From: Rhodothermaceae bacterium
GTDB taxonomy: Bacteria; Bacteroidota; Rhodothermia; Rhodothermales; Rubricoccaceae
Direction: 5' to 3'
Length of the DNA stretch: 28,898 nt
NCBI GenBank assembly: GCA_013003465.1
Contig: JABDIZ010000038.1
Location: forward strand, 1 to 28,898
In this document: positions 1 to 8,573 of the stretch, in pieces
Layout of the letters: every line of letters starts with the position of its first letter
Position numbering within the stretch: position 1 is the stretch's first letter
Position numbers and translations under genes: made by a program
Notes under the pieces: generated by a model
Told to the model about the DNA's origin: nothing
What the model saw: only the letters and a program-made list of their open reading frames with translations
Databases searched by the model: none

Positions 1-67
1 CGCCTGCGCACCGGTTGCCTTTCGCGACCTGCTGCAGGCGGGCGCGGCGCGTTCAAGACCGGCTCCG

Positions 68-74
68 TATCTTG
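68..74 (+). promoter_or_regulatory. Putative -7/-10 element upstream of plsX
   Basis: The heptamer TATCTTG lies about 112 bases before the plsX start. The same or nearly the same heptamer occurs before the M49-like peptidase gene (6535), rpmH (13614) and the aquaporin (12706, minus strand). It resembles the Bacteroidota -7 element TAnnTTTG. No clear -33 element is seen. The only other structure in the first 186 bases is a 7-bp inverted repeat (1-7 with 34-40) that might end an upstream gene. Confidence 0.4.
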
Positions 75-186
75 AGGTCCTTGCGCTGAGCCCGTTCGTT
101 TGCGGCGCAGCATCCCTCTCCGAGCCGCACGACGCCCTCCGGCAAACCGCCCGGCCGCTCGTGCTCTACCCCCGTCAGGTCCCCGT

Positions 187-1188
187 ATGGCAACCCGAGT
201 GGCCGTTGACGCAATGGGAGGCGACGACGCCCCCGGCGTCGTTGTGGACGGCGCCATCCGCGCCGCGCGTGAACACCCCGAGCGCGTCCAGCTTTTGCTC
301 TTCGGTCCCGAGGCCATGCTCCAGGCGGAGCTCGACGGGCGCGACACGGATGGACTGCCGTTGACCGTCATGGATGCCCCCGAGGTCATCGGGATGGCGG
401 AGTCGCCGTCGGCCGCGCTCAAGAGCAAGCCGAACTCCTCGATCCACCGGGGCATTGGCGCGCACAAGCAGGGCCACGCCGACGCGTTCGTCTCGGCAGG
501 TAACACCGGCGCGGTGATGGCCGCCGCCCTGTTCATCAGCGGCCGTCTACCCGGCGTCCACCGGCCCACGCTGCCCGGCTACTTCCCCACAACAAAGGGA
601 ATGGCCATTGTGCTGGACGTGGGCGCCAACGTGGATGTGCGTGCCGAGCATCTCGTCCAGTTTGCGCAGATGGGCTGCATCTTTGTTAAGCGCGTCCTCG
701 GCACGGAAAACCCCTCGGTCGCCCTCATCAACGTGGGCGAAGAACCGAAGAAAGGAACCGAGGCGGTCAAGGAAGCGCACGAGCTGCTGAGCGCGCGCGA
801 CGACCTCCGCTTCATCGGCAACATCGAGGGCCGCGACCTCTTTCACCACGGCGCTGATGTGGTCGTGTGCGACGGGTTCGTGGGCAACATCATGCTCAAG
901 CTGGGCGAGAGCTTTTCGACGGTGCTGCCGCAGCTCATCCGGCAGGAGATCGGGCGGCAGGGCCTCGGCGAGCAAGAAGCCGGGCTCGTCGGTAAGGTCT
1001 TGCACGGTGCCCTCAGCCGTTTCAACTACGAGAACTATGGCGGCGTCCCGCTCCTCGGCGTCGATGGCAACGTGCTCATCGGGCACGGCGGCTCCACGCC
1101 ACGCGCTATCGAGCAGATGATCGTCCGCGCCTGCGAGCTCGCCGAGCAAAACGTGACCGGGCAAATCGCCGACGCGCTCGGCGACTAA
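187..1188 (+). CDS. plsX: Phosphate acyltransferase PlsX
   Basis: A 333-residue protein, normal for the family. PlsX converts acyl-ACP plus phosphate to acyl-phosphate, the donor for the first acylation of glycerol-3-phosphate in phospholipid synthesis; it is a peripheral membrane enzyme. Diagnostic stretches are AVDAMGGDDAP near the N-terminus (6-16), SAGNTGA (103-109), NVGEEPKKG (182-190), DGFVGN (229-234) and a C-terminal GGVPLLGVDG (285-294). The frame is open upstream to about base 100, but that stretch is Arg/Pro-rich and unlike PlsX. The ATG at 187 places MATRVAVDAMGG exactly at the family N-terminus. It heads the fab operon, with fabH 49 bases downstream. rpmF, often found upstream of plsX, is not visible in the 186 bases available. 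Confidence 0.96.
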   Translation: MATRVAVDAMGGDDAPGVVVDGAIRAAREHPERVQLLLFGPEAMLQAELDGRDTDGLPLTVMDAPEVIGMAESPSAALKSKPNSSIHRGIGAHKQGHADAFVSAGNTGAVMAAALFISGRLPGVHRPTLPGYFPTTKGMAIVLDVGANVDVRAEHLVQFAQMGCIFVKRVLGTENPSVALINVGEEPKKGTEAVKEAHELLSARDDLRFIGNIEGRDLFHHGADVVVCDGFVGNIMLKLGESFSTVLPQLIRQEIGRQGLGEQEAGLVGKVLHGALSRFNYENYGGVPLLGVDGNVLIGHGGSTPRAIEQMIVRACELAEQNVTGQIADALGD

Positions 1189-1237
1189 TTGTTGTGCTGA
1201 TGGGCTGGCCTCAGCGCATCGCGATTTCCACCGCGCC

Positions 1238-2272
1238 ATGAACCGCACCGCCGCCATCACCGCTGTCGGCCATTTCTTGCCCGAAGATCGGCTCACCAAC
1301 GCCGACCTCGAACGGATGGTGGACACCAACGACGAGTGGATCCGCTCGCGCACTGGCATCCGCGAGCGCCGCATCCTCCGCGACCCCGACAAGGCCACGG
1401 CCTACATGGCGACGGAGGCGGCCCGCGAACTCCTCGACAAGCGCGGGCTCGGCCCGGAAGACATCGACCTGATCCTCGTTGCGACGGTCACGCCAGACAT
1501 GGTTTTCCCGGCGACGGCGTGCCTCGTCCAAGACGCGCTCGGCGCGCAGTGCTGGGGCTTCGACATCGAGGCGGCCTGCTCGGGCTTCCTCTATGCCCTC
1601 ACGACGGGCGCCAAGTTCATCGAATCGGGCAAGCACGAGCGCGTGCTCGTCATCGGCGCCGACACGATGAGCCGCATCATCGACTACACCGACCGCACCA
1701 TTTGCGTGCTCTTCGGCGATGGCGCGGGCGCCGTCCTCCTCGAACCCGACACCGAGGGCTACGGCCTCCTCGACTCGGTCGAGTACATCGACGGCAGCGG
1801 CGAGCCGTTCCTGAACATGAAAGGGGGCGGGAGCCTGCACCCGGCCACGCACGAAACGGTGGAGCAGCGGCTGCATTACGCCCGGCAGGAAGGGCGGCAG
1901 GTGTTCAAGAACGCCGTGGTGGGCATGGCCGATGCCGCCGTCGAGATCATGGAACGCGGCGGCCTCACCGCCGACGACGTGCGCTACCTCGTCCCGCACC
2001 AGGCCAACCTCCGCATCATCGATGCGACGGCCCGCCGCATGGGCCTCCCCGAGGATAAAGTGATGCTCAACATCGAGCGCTACGGCAACACGACGGCCGC
2101 CACGCTACCGCTCTGCCTCCACGACTGGGAGGCCGAACTCAAACGCGGCGACAACCTCGTGCTCGCGGCCTTCGGCGGCGGCTTCACCTGGGGCGCCTCC
2201 CACATCCGGTGGGCCTACGACGGCGCGGACGTGGCCCGCAGCTACCTCGGCGAAGCTGTCGTCGCGCAGTAA
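1238..2272 (+). CDS. fabH: Beta-ketoacyl-ACP synthase III (FabH)
   Basis: A 344-residue type III ketosynthase that condenses an acyl-CoA primer with malonyl-ACP to start fatty-acid synthesis in the cytoplasm. The Cys-His-Asn triad is complete: Cys114 in EAACSGF, His254 in VPHQAN and Asn284 in RYGNTTAA. The N-terminal NDEWIRSRTGIRERR (31-45) is typical of FabH. The length is slightly above the usual 310-335 because of a short C-terminal extension. The ATG at 1238 directly precedes the conserved N-terminal strand. It is part of the plsX-fabH-fabD-fabG operon, with 24 bases to fabD. Primer specificity (acetyl versus branched) cannot be read from the sequence. Confidence 0.96.
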   Translation: MNRTAAITAVGHFLPEDRLTNADLERMVDTNDEWIRSRTGIRERRILRDPDKATAYMATEAARELLDKRGLGPEDIDLILVATVTPDMVFPATACLVQDALGAQCWGFDIEAACSGFLYALTTGAKFIESGKHERVLVIGADTMSRIIDYTDRTICVLFGDGAGAVLLEPDTEGYGLLDSVEYIDGSGEPFLNMKGGGSLHPATHETVEQRLHYARQEGRQVFKNAVVGMADAAVEIMERGGLTADDVRYLVPHQANLRIIDATARRMGLPEDKVMLNIERYGNTTAATLPLCLHDWEAELKRGDNLVLAAFGGGFTWGASHIRWAYDGADVARSYLGEAVVAQ

Positions 2273-2296
2273 CCCTTCGTTCTCTTCTCTCTACCG

Positions 2297-3232
2297 ATGG
2301 CGACCGCTTTCCTCTTCCCCGGCCAGGGCTCCCAGAAACCGGGCATGGGTGCCGACCTCTATGAGCGCTTCCCGGTCGCCCGTGTGCGCTTTGATGAAGC
2401 CAACGAGGTCCTCGGGTTCTCCCTCACGGACATCCTGTTCTCGGAGGGCGAGGACGCGGCCGAGCAACTCAAACAGACCGAGATCACGCAGCCCGCCCTC
2501 TACGTCCACAGCCTCGCCGCGATGGCCGTGCTGGACGAGCAGGGTCTCACGCCCGACATGGCCGCCGGGCACAGCCTGGGCGAGTACAGCGCCCTGGCCG
2601 CGTGCGGCGCGCTCACCTTCGCCGACGGGCTGCAAGCCGTTCGCCGACGCGGCGAGTTGATGGCCCAGGCCGGTCAGGTGCGTCCCGGTGCTATGGCGGC
2701 CGTCCTAGGCCTCGATGCCGACGCACTCGAACAGGTCTGCGCCGACGCCTCGCAGGCGGGCTCCGTCGCTGTGCCCGCCAACTACAACGACCCCGGCCAG
2801 ATCGTGATCTCCGGCGATGGCGACGCCGTGGAGCGCGCGAGCGCAGCGGCCTCGGAAGCGGGCGCGCGGCGCGTGGTGCCGCTGCCCGTGAGCGGCGCCT
2901 TCCACTCGCCCCTGATGGCTTACGCCCGCGACGGCCTCGCCGCCACACTGGAAAACCTCGCGCTCACCGCGCCGCGCTGCCCGGTCATCCTGAATGTGAC
3001 GGCCGAGCCCACCACCGATCCCGGCGAAATCCGCCAGCGCCTCCTCGATCAACTCACGGCGCCCGTCCGTTGGGCGCAGACGCTCGAACGGATGCAGGCC
3101 GACGGCGCCGACCGCTTCATCGAAGTGGGCAGCGGCAACGTGCTCTCCGGCCTCGTCAAGCGCACCCTCGGCCGCGACGTGGCAAGCGCACAGGCCGGAA
3201 CCGCCGATCAACTCGACTCCCTCGACTCATGA
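2297..3232 (+). CDS. fabD: Malonyl-CoA:ACP transacylase (FabD)
   Basis: A 311-residue protein that moves malonyl from CoA to acyl carrier protein, supplying the extender for FabH and the other ketosynthases. It opens with the family signature FPGQGSQ (7-13), has the nucleophile elbow GHSLGEYSALAA with Ser93, and the catalytic His203 in GAFHSPLM. The conserved EVGSGNVLSGLVKR lies near the C-terminus. The stop overlaps the fabG start as ATGA (3229-3232), which suggests translational coupling. Length and motifs are complete and nothing appears broken. Confidence 0.96.
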   Translation: MATAFLFPGQGSQKPGMGADLYERFPVARVRFDEANEVLGFSLTDILFSEGEDAAEQLKQTEITQPALYVHSLAAMAVLDEQGLTPDMAAGHSLGEYSALAACGALTFADGLQAVRRRGELMAQAGQVRPGAMAAVLGLDADALEQVCADASQAGSVAVPANYNDPGQIVISGDGDAVERASAAASEAGARRVVPLPVSGAFHSPLMAYARDGLAATLENLALTAPRCPVILNVTAEPTTDPGEIRQRLLDQLTAPVRWAQTLERMQADGADRFIEVGSGNVLSGLVKRTLGRDVASAQAGTADQLDSLDS

Positions 3233-3978
3233 ACCTCGACCTTGCTGGAAAGACCGCTCTCGTCACGGGCGGCACGCGCGGCATCGGCCGCGCCATCGTC
3301 GAAGCTCTCGCCGACGCGGGCGCCAAGGTGGCCTTCACCTACCGCTCCTCTAGCGAAACCGCCGAGGCGCTCAAGGCCGACCTCGAAGCCAAGGGCGTGG
3401 CGTGCCTCGCGCTCCAGGGCGACGCCGCCGATACCGCCCACGCTGAGGAAACCGTCCAGGCTGTCCTCGACGCCTGGGGCTCGATTGACGTGCTCGTCAA
3501 TAACGCGGGCATCACGCGCGACACACTCATGATCCGCATGAGCGAGGACGACTGGGACACCGTGCTGGAGACGAACCTTAAGAGCGTCTTCAACTTCTGC
3601 AAGGCGGCCTACCGCCCGATGATGAAGCAGCGCGGCGGCAGCATCGTCAACATCTCGTCGGTGGTGGGCGTGACGGGCAACCCGGGGCAGGCCAACTACG
3701 CCGCCTCGAAGGCAGGCATGCTCGGCTTCTCGAAGAGCCTCGCGCGCGAGTTGGGCGGGCGCGGCGTGCGGGTCAATGTGGTCGCGCCGGGCTACATCGC
3801 CACCGACATGACGGCGGATCTGAACGAGAAAGCACAGGAAGCCATGCAGGGCTCGATTCCGCTGGGCCGCGTCGGCCAGCCCGACGATGTGGCCGCGGCG
3901 GTTGTTTTCCTCGCTTCCGATGCAGGAGCGTACATCACCGGCCACACACTCCACGTGGACGGCGGGCTCGCGATGTAG
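3229..3978 (+). CDS. fabG: 3-oxoacyl-ACP reductase (FabG)
   Basis: A 249-residue classical short-chain dehydrogenase. It reduces 3-oxoacyl-ACP to 3-hydroxyacyl-ACP with NADPH, the first reduction of each elongation cycle. Visible features are the cofactor motif TGGTRGIG (13-20), NNAG (91-94), and the catalytic set Asn116, Ser144, Tyr157 and Lys161 (YAASK). AGAYITGHTLHVDGG near the end is typical of FabG. The ATG at 3229 overlaps the fabD stop by four bases. The frame stays open upstream through fabD, but that stretch is a shadow translation. The next gene is a helicase rather than acpP, which in many bacteria follows fabG. Confidence 0.96.
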   Translation: MNLDLAGKTALVTGGTRGIGRAIVEALADAGAKVAFTYRSSSETAEALKADLEAKGVACLALQGDAADTAHAEETVQAVLDAWGSIDVLVNNAGITRDTLMIRMSEDDWDTVLETNLKSVFNFCKAAYRPMMKQRGGSIVNISSVVGVTGNPGQANYAASKAGMLGFSKSLARELGGRGVRVNVVAPGYIATDMTADLNEKAQEAMQGSIPLGRVGQPDDVAAAVVFLASDAGAYITGHTLHVDGGLAM

Positions 3979-4043
3979 TCGCCCCGGCCAAGAACTCCTG
4001 CGGAAGCCCGCATCGCGCTGGAACCAATGGCACCGCGCGCTCT

Positions 4044-4051
4044 TAGCTTAG
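4044..4051 (+). promoter_or_regulatory. Possible -7 element before the helicase gene
   Basis: TAGCTTAG lies 27 bases before the helicase ATG at 4079, in the 100-base gap after fabG. It matches the Bacteroidota -7 pattern TAnnTTTG with one mismatch. The gap shows no convincing terminator hairpin, so read-through from the fab operon remains possible. Confidence 0.3.
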
Positions 4052-4078
4052 GGTTTGTATTCGACCCGAGCAGCCTGC

Positions 4079-5596
4079 ATGGCCTACACGACCGTTTTCG
4101 ACCTGACCGCGGCCGGTCAGAAAGAGCAAAAGAAAGACCTCCCCAACTTCTCGCCCTTCCCCGCGCCGGAGCCCGAACTCCCCGAGGCGACTGCCGAGAG
4201 CCTCCCCGAGAGTATCCAGGACGCGCTCCGCGCGATGGACTGGCCCGGCCTGATGCCCGTCCAGGCGACGGCCATCCCCTACATCCTCGAAGGGCACGAC
4301 CTGATCGTGCAAAGCCGCACGGGCAGCGGCAAGACGGGCGCCTTCCTGCTCCCACTCCTGGAGCGCCTCGATCCAACCGAGGATTCGGCCCAGGCGCTCG
4401 TGCTCTGCCCCACCCGCGAGTTGGCCAAGCAGATCCACGGCGAGTTCGAGCGGATGTGCAGCGGGCGACCGGCGGACCAGCGCCTCCGCACCGTGGCCGT
4501 CTACGGCGGCACCGCCTACGGGGCCCAGATCGACGCCTTCAAGAAGGGCGCGCACCTCGTCGTCGGCACGCCGGGCCGCGTGCTCGACCACCTCGAACGG
4601 GGCACGCTCCGCCTCGATACGCTCAAGACGCTCATCCTCGACGAGGCCGACGAGATGCTTTCGATGGGCTTCTACCCCGACATGAAGCGTGTCCGCCGCT
4701 TCCTCCCGCGCGAGCGCGACGGCTATATGTTCTCCGCGACGATGCCCTACGCCGTGCAGCGCGTCGGCCGTGAGTTCCTCGACGAACCGGGCTTCCTGAC
4801 GCTCTCGGGCGGCACCATCCACGTCGACATCATGACCCACCGGGCCTACGTGGTGGACCCGATGGCGAAGGATCGCACGCTCGTCAAGCTGATCGAGATG
4901 GAGAACCCGGAGGCGGCGCTCATCTTCGCCAACACGCGGCGCGAGGTCGAGTACCTCGCCAACTTCCTCTCCAACTACGGCTACGACGCAGCAGGCATCT
5001 CGTCCGACCTCACGCAGAAGGCGCGCGAGAAGGTCATGGGCCGCCTCCGCCGTGGCGAACTCCGCTTCCTCGTCGCCACGGACGTGGCCGCGCGCGGCAT
5101 CGACGTCTCCGATCTCAGCCACGTCTTCCAGTACGATGTGGCGCAGGACCGCGAGTATTACATCCACCGCGCAGGGCGAACCGCGCGCGCCGGCAAATCC
5201 GGCGTCGCCATCTCGCTCCTCACGCCGTCGGATCAACCGGCGCTCCGTGACATCGTGCGCAAATACGACATCGACATGGAATACCGCGACGTACCGACCG
5301 ACGACGAAGTGGCCGCCCGCGTAGGCGAGCGCCTGACCAACCTCCTCGAAGACCGCCTCCGCGACAAGACCAACCTGGAGCGCGAGCGCATGCAACGCTT
5401 CATCGGCGTGGCGCGCGATCTCGTGGCCGAGGGCGAGCCCGAACTGCTAGCGATGCTCCTCGATGAGGCCTATCAGAAGAGCCTGCACACGGCACCGTCC
5501 GTCCCACACGCTGACGACGAGGCCTCGGACGCCACCGACGAGCCGCCGCATCCGAAGCAGTCCAACAAGCGACGCGGTCGTCGCCGCGACGGATAA
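4079..5596 (+). CDS. DEAD-box ATP-dependent RNA helicase
   Basis: A 505-residue superfamily 2 RNA helicase, expected to unwind short RNA duplexes in ribosome assembly, RNA decay or cold adaptation. All core motifs are present: Q-motif-like region around GLMPVQATAIP (57-67), motif I SRTGSGKT (79-86), Ia PTRELA (111-116), motif II DEAD (188-191), motif III SAT (219-221), motif V ATDVAARG (333-340) and motif VI HRAGRTAR (363-370). A C-terminal region with a basic tail ending KRRGRRRDG probably aids RNA binding. I prefer the ATG at 4079 to a TTG 24 bases upstream. The ChaN-like gene follows after 4 bases. Which subgroup (CsdA/DeaD, RhlE) it belongs to cannot be settled by eye. Confidence 0.93.
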   Translation: MAYTTVFDLTAAGQKEQKKDLPNFSPFPAPEPELPEATAESLPESIQDALRAMDWPGLMPVQATAIPYILEGHDLIVQSRTGSGKTGAFLLPLLERLDPTEDSAQALVLCPTRELAKQIHGEFERMCSGRPADQRLRTVAVYGGTAYGAQIDAFKKGAHLVVGTPGRVLDHLERGTLRLDTLKTLILDEADEMLSMGFYPDMKRVRRFLPRERDGYMFSATMPYAVQRVGREFLDEPGFLTLSGGTIHVDIMTHRAYVVDPMAKDRTLVKLIEMENPEAALIFANTRREVEYLANFLSNYGYDAAGISSDLTQKAREKVMGRLRRGELRFLVATDVAARGIDVSDLSHVFQYDVAQDREYYIHRAGRTARAGKSGVAISLLTPSDQPALRDIVRKYDIDMEYRDVPTDDEVAARVGERLTNLLEDRLRDKTNLERERMQRFIGVARDLVAEGEPELLAMLLDEAYQKSLHTAPSVPHADDEASDATDEPPHPKQSNKRRGRRRDG

Positions 5597-5600
5597 GCGC

Positions 5601-6521
5601 ATGCGCTGGCTTCTCCTGCTGACGGCCCTGTTGGCTGCTGCTACTGGCGTCCAGGCACAAGACGCCGACACGACGCTCATCGACCCGACGGGCCACTTCG
5701 CGGTCTACACAGCCGACGGCACCCCGTCCAACCTCGACGCCGTCGCGGCCGCGATGGCGAACGCCGATGTGGTCTTTCTCGGCGAGGTCCACAACGATCC
5801 GACAGCCCACGCGCTCCAACGACACCTCCTCGAAGCGGCACACCATGCCTACGGCGATTCGCGCCCGGTCGCGCTTTCGCTGGAGATGTTCGAGCGCGAT
5901 GCGCAACTGGTCCTCGACGAGTACCTCGCCGGACTGATCCGCGAACGCGACTTCCTCGCGGCTAGCCGTCCGTGGAGCAACTACGCCACCGACTACCGGC
6001 CGCTGGTGGAGTACGCGAAGGCGCATGGCCTGCCGGTGATCGCCGCCAATGCGCCCGGGCGCTACGTCAGCCGCATGAGCCGGGAAGGTCTCGCAGCACT
6101 GGACGCCCTGAGCCCCTCGGCCCGTGCGTTTCTGCCCCCGCTGACCGTTGCCGCGCCGAGCGAGGCGTACGCCGACAAGTTCCGTGCGGAGATGGAAGGG
6201 ATGGGTGCGCACGGCGGCACCAACCACGGGATGCCCTCGGTGGAAGGTATGCTCGCCTCCCAGAACCTCCGCGACGCGACGATGGCGTTCTCCCTCGCTG
6301 AGCACCTCGCGCGGACGCCTGGTGCGCTCATTCTCCACGTCAATGGCTCGTTCCACAGCACTAGCGGCCTTGGCACAGTAGAGCAGGTGGCGCACTACGC
6401 CCCTGAGGCACGTACGCTCGTCATCACGATGCAGCCCGTGGACGACATCCACGCCGCGCCGGAACTCACCGGCGACGCGTTCGTGATCCAGACGGACACA
6501 GCTCTGCAGCCGGAGCAGTAG
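5601..6521 (+). CDS. Secreted ChaN/Tiki-superfamily protein (PF04187-like)
   Basis: A 306-residue protein with a Sec signal peptide (hydrophobic 3-16, Ala-rich site near VQAQ at 17-20, no lipobox). The mature part resembles the ChaN/DUF399 haem-binding uptake family: FLGEVHNDPTAH (59-70), LSLEMFERDAQ (92-102), DYRPLVEYAKAHGLPVIAAN (131-150) and HVNGSFHS (246-253). Members are extracytoplasmic proteins linked to iron or haem handling, and the superfamily includes the Tiki metalloproteases. The conserved Glu and His residues near 62-64, 95 and 252 fit a metal or haem site. The ATG at 5601 is the first start that yields a clean signal peptide. It lies 4 bases after the helicase stop, so it is probably co-transcribed. 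The substrate is unknown. Confidence 0.82.
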   Translation: MRWLLLLTALLAAATGVQAQDADTTLIDPTGHFAVYTADGTPSNLDAVAAAMANADVVFLGEVHNDPTAHALQRHLLEAAHHAYGDSRPVALSLEMFERDAQLVLDEYLAGLIRERDFLAASRPWSNYATDYRPLVEYAKAHGLPVIAANAPGRYVSRMSREGLAALDALSPSARAFLPPLTVAAPSEAYADKFRAEMEGMGAHGGTNHGMPSVEGMLASQNLRDATMAFSLAEHLARTPGALILHVNGSFHSTSGLGTVEQVAHYAPEARTLVITMQPVDDIHAAPELTGDAFVIQTDTALQPEQ

Positions 6522-6534
6522 CGAGCACGGTCAC

Positions 6535-6541
6535 TATCTTG
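6535..6541 (+). promoter_or_regulatory. Putative -7/-10 element before the peptidase gene
   Basis: TATCTTG is centred 36 bases before the ATG at 6574, in the 52-base gap after the ChaN-like gene. The heptamer is identical to the one before plsX. The spacing suits a promoter with a short leader. Confidence 0.45.
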
Positions 6542-6573
6542 AAGGTCTGGATTCCCACCAAGCCCTTCCCCTG

Positions 6574-8319
6574 ATGACCCTCCGCTCCTTCGCCTTCTCG
6601 CTGCTGGCTGCCTTCGTGCTCGTCGGCTGCCAGGTCGAATCCCAAAACGATGTGCCGCCCGTCTCGCCCACCGCCACCACCGACGGCCTCACTACCGCCG
6701 AGGACTCGCTCCTGCTCGACAAGCTCGGCCAGTACACTACCGTCCGCCTTGACGCCGACCTGTCCGGCCTCTCGGACTCGACGCGCCAGATGATCCCGCT
6801 GCTCATCGAAGCGGCCAAGGCGATGGACGAGGTCTTCTGGATGGAAGCCTATCCCGCCGGGCGCGACTCGCTGCTTGCTAGCCTCCCGAGCGAGGCCGCA
6901 CGCCGCTACGCGCGCATCAACTACGGCCCGTGGGACCGCCTCGACGGCAACGCGCCCTTCCTTCCTGGGTTTGAGGCCAAGCCCGCTGGATCGGGCTTCT
7001 ACCCGGCCGACATCACCGAGAGCGAACTCCTCCAGGCCGCCGACGCGTACCCCGATCAGGACCTGCTCGGGCTCTACACGGTCGTCCGCCGCGAGGGCGA
7101 CCGCCTGATCGGTGTGCCCTACCACGAGGCGTTTGCCGAGCAGCACCAACGCGCCGCCGACTATCTGCGCCGCGCCGCCGCCCTCGCGCAAGACCCTGGC
7201 CTGCGCACCTACCTCGAACTCCGCGCCGACGCCCTCCTGACGGACGACTACCAGCCGAGCGACCTCGCCTGGATGGACATGCGCGACAATCCGCTCGACT
7301 TCATCGTCGGCCCCATCGAGACGTACGAAGACCAGCTCTTCGGCTACAAGGCGGCGCACGAGGCGTACGTCCTCATCAAAGACATGGCGTGGAGCGAGCG
7401 CCTCCAGCGCTACGCCTCGCTCCTGCCCGATCTTCAGCGCGGCCTGCCCGTGCCCGACGAGTACAAGACCGAGACGCCCGGCACCGACGCCGACCTCGCC
7501 GCCTACGACGCCGTCTACTACGCGGGCGACTCCAACGCGGGCTCCAAGACCATCGCCATCAACCTGCCCAACGACGAGGAGGTGCAGCTCCAGAAGGGCT
7601 CGCGGCGGCTCCAGCTCCAGAACGTGATGCGCGCCAAGTTCGACCGCATCCTGATTCCCATCGCCACCGAACTGATCGCGGAGGACCAGCGCGAGCACGT
7701 CACGTTCGACGCATTCTTCGGCAACACGATGTTCCACGAGGTAGCGCACGGCCTCGGCATCAAGAACACGATCACGGACAACGGCACCGTCCGCGAGGCG
7801 CTCCGCAACCACGCCAGCGCACTCGAAGAGGGCAAAGCCGACGTGCTGGGCCTCTACATGGTGCAGAACCTGATCGCGCAGGGCGAATGGACCGAGGCGA
7901 CGCTGACGGAGCACTACGTCACGTTCATCGCCTCCATCTTCCGCTCGGTTCGCTTCGGCTCGTCGAGCGCACACGGGCGGGCCAACCTCGCCCGGTTCAA
8001 CTTCTTCAAGGAGATGGGGGCCATCGAGCAGACCGAAGACGGAAAGTGGCGGATCATCGAGGACCAGATGGGTGCCGCCGTGGACGCCCTCTCGGAACGC
8101 ATCCTCACACTCCAGGGTGACGGCGACTACGACGCTGTGCAGGCCTTTGTGGATGAGTACGCCGTGCTGACGCCCGAACTCGAAGCCAGCCTGGACCGCG
8201 TCAACAGCGCCGGGATTCCGGTGGACGTGGTGTTCGATCAGGGCGTTGAGGTGCTCGGTCTCGAACCGGTCGGCGCGATGGATGCGGAGCCTATGGCTGA
8301 CGACGCAGCGCGCTCGTAA
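6574..8319 (+). CDS. M49-like (dipeptidyl peptidase III-type) zinc peptidase lipoprotein
   Basis: A 581-residue protein with a lipoprotein signal (lipobox LVGC, Cys19), so it is predicted to be membrane-anchored outside the cytoplasm. The zinc motif is HEVAH (388-392), followed by EEGKAD (418-423). The order HExxH then EE-x-[KR]-A-[DE] about 30 residues later is that of dipeptidyl peptidase III (M49), where the second motif is EECRAE/D. Classical M49 enzymes have a longer HExxGH. The shorter form is, from memory, also found in plant and bacterial M49-like proteins, some fused to NUDIX domains. The likely role is release of dipeptides or scavenging of extracytoplasmic peptides. It has its own upstream element and a strong hairpin downstream, so it is probably monocistronic. 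Catalytic activity is inferred. Confidence 0.82.
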   Translation: MTLRSFAFSLLAAFVLVGCQVESQNDVPPVSPTATTDGLTTAEDSLLLDKLGQYTTVRLDADLSGLSDSTRQMIPLLIEAAKAMDEVFWMEAYPAGRDSLLASLPSEAARRYARINYGPWDRLDGNAPFLPGFEAKPAGSGFYPADITESELLQAADAYPDQDLLGLYTVVRREGDRLIGVPYHEAFAEQHQRAADYLRRAAALAQDPGLRTYLELRADALLTDDYQPSDLAWMDMRDNPLDFIVGPIETYEDQLFGYKAAHEAYVLIKDMAWSERLQRYASLLPDLQRGLPVPDEYKTETPGTDADLAAYDAVYYAGDSNAGSKTIAINLPNDEEVQLQKGSRRLQLQNVMRAKFDRILIPIATELIAEDQREHVTFDAFFGNTMFHEVAHGLGIKNTITDNGTVREALRNHASALEEGKADVLGLYMVQNLIAQGEWTEATLTEHYVTFIASIFRSVRFGSSSAHGRANLARFNFFKEMGAIEQTEDGKWRIIEDQMGAAVDALSERILTLQGDGDYDAVQAFVDEYAVLTPELEASLDRVNSAGIPVDVVFDQGVEVLGLEPVGAMDAEPMADDAARS

Positions 8320-8343
8320 CCCTCCCCGCCCTCCAGACCCAAC

Positions 8344-8380
8344 AAGCGGGCCGCCTTCCAGGGAGGAGGGCGGCCCGCTT
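8344..8380 (+). terminator. Strong hairpin terminator after the peptidase gene
   Basis: A perfect 12-bp inverted repeat (8344-8355 with 8369-8380, arm AAGCGGGCCGCC) surrounds a 13-base loop, 24 bases after the stop. The descending arm ends in CTTT but lacks a long T-run, so termination may be only partly factor-independent. Confidence 0.7.
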
Positions 8381-8520
8381 TGCTCCGGCGTGGTGGGCGG
8401 ACGCGTCGCCGCGTCAGGCCGGAGACGTACTGCTGCGCGCGTCATCGACGGAGTACGGCCCATTTCTCGTTCATGGTGGAACCCGGTTAGCAGGAGGTTA
8501 AAATCTGTTACAACAAGTGT

Positions 8521-8550
8521 AGGGCGTAGCCCTTTCAGAAGCAATTCTGA
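8521..8550 (-). terminator. Tandem small hairpins downstream of the DUF3179 gene
   Basis: Two adjacent hairpins lie just past the minus-strand stop: TCAGAA-N4-TTCTGA (8535-8550) and AGGGC-N3-GCCCT (8521-8533). Neither has a T-run on the minus strand. Their position between converging genes suggests a terminator, but the call is weak. The rest of 8381-8520 shows no gene. Confidence 0.35.
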
Positions 8551-8573
8551 GTCGCGGGCACCTCGGCTAACGC

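Noticed and set aside
100..186. N-terminal extension of plsX
   Set aside because: Arg/Pro-rich and not PlsX-like; it would also start too close to the putative promoter element.
2602..3228. Upstream extension of the fabG frame
   Set aside because: Overlaps fabD out of frame; FabG begins at MNLDLAGKTALVTGG.
4043..5395. 450-codon minus-strand frame opposite the helicase
   Set aside because: Antisense shadow of the DEAD-box gene with no domain signature.
6466..8544. 692-codon open frame on the minus strand opposite the peptidase gene
   Set aside because: A shadow of GC-rich codon bias. It lacks recognisable domains, while the plus strand encodes a clear lipoprotein signal and zinc motifs.
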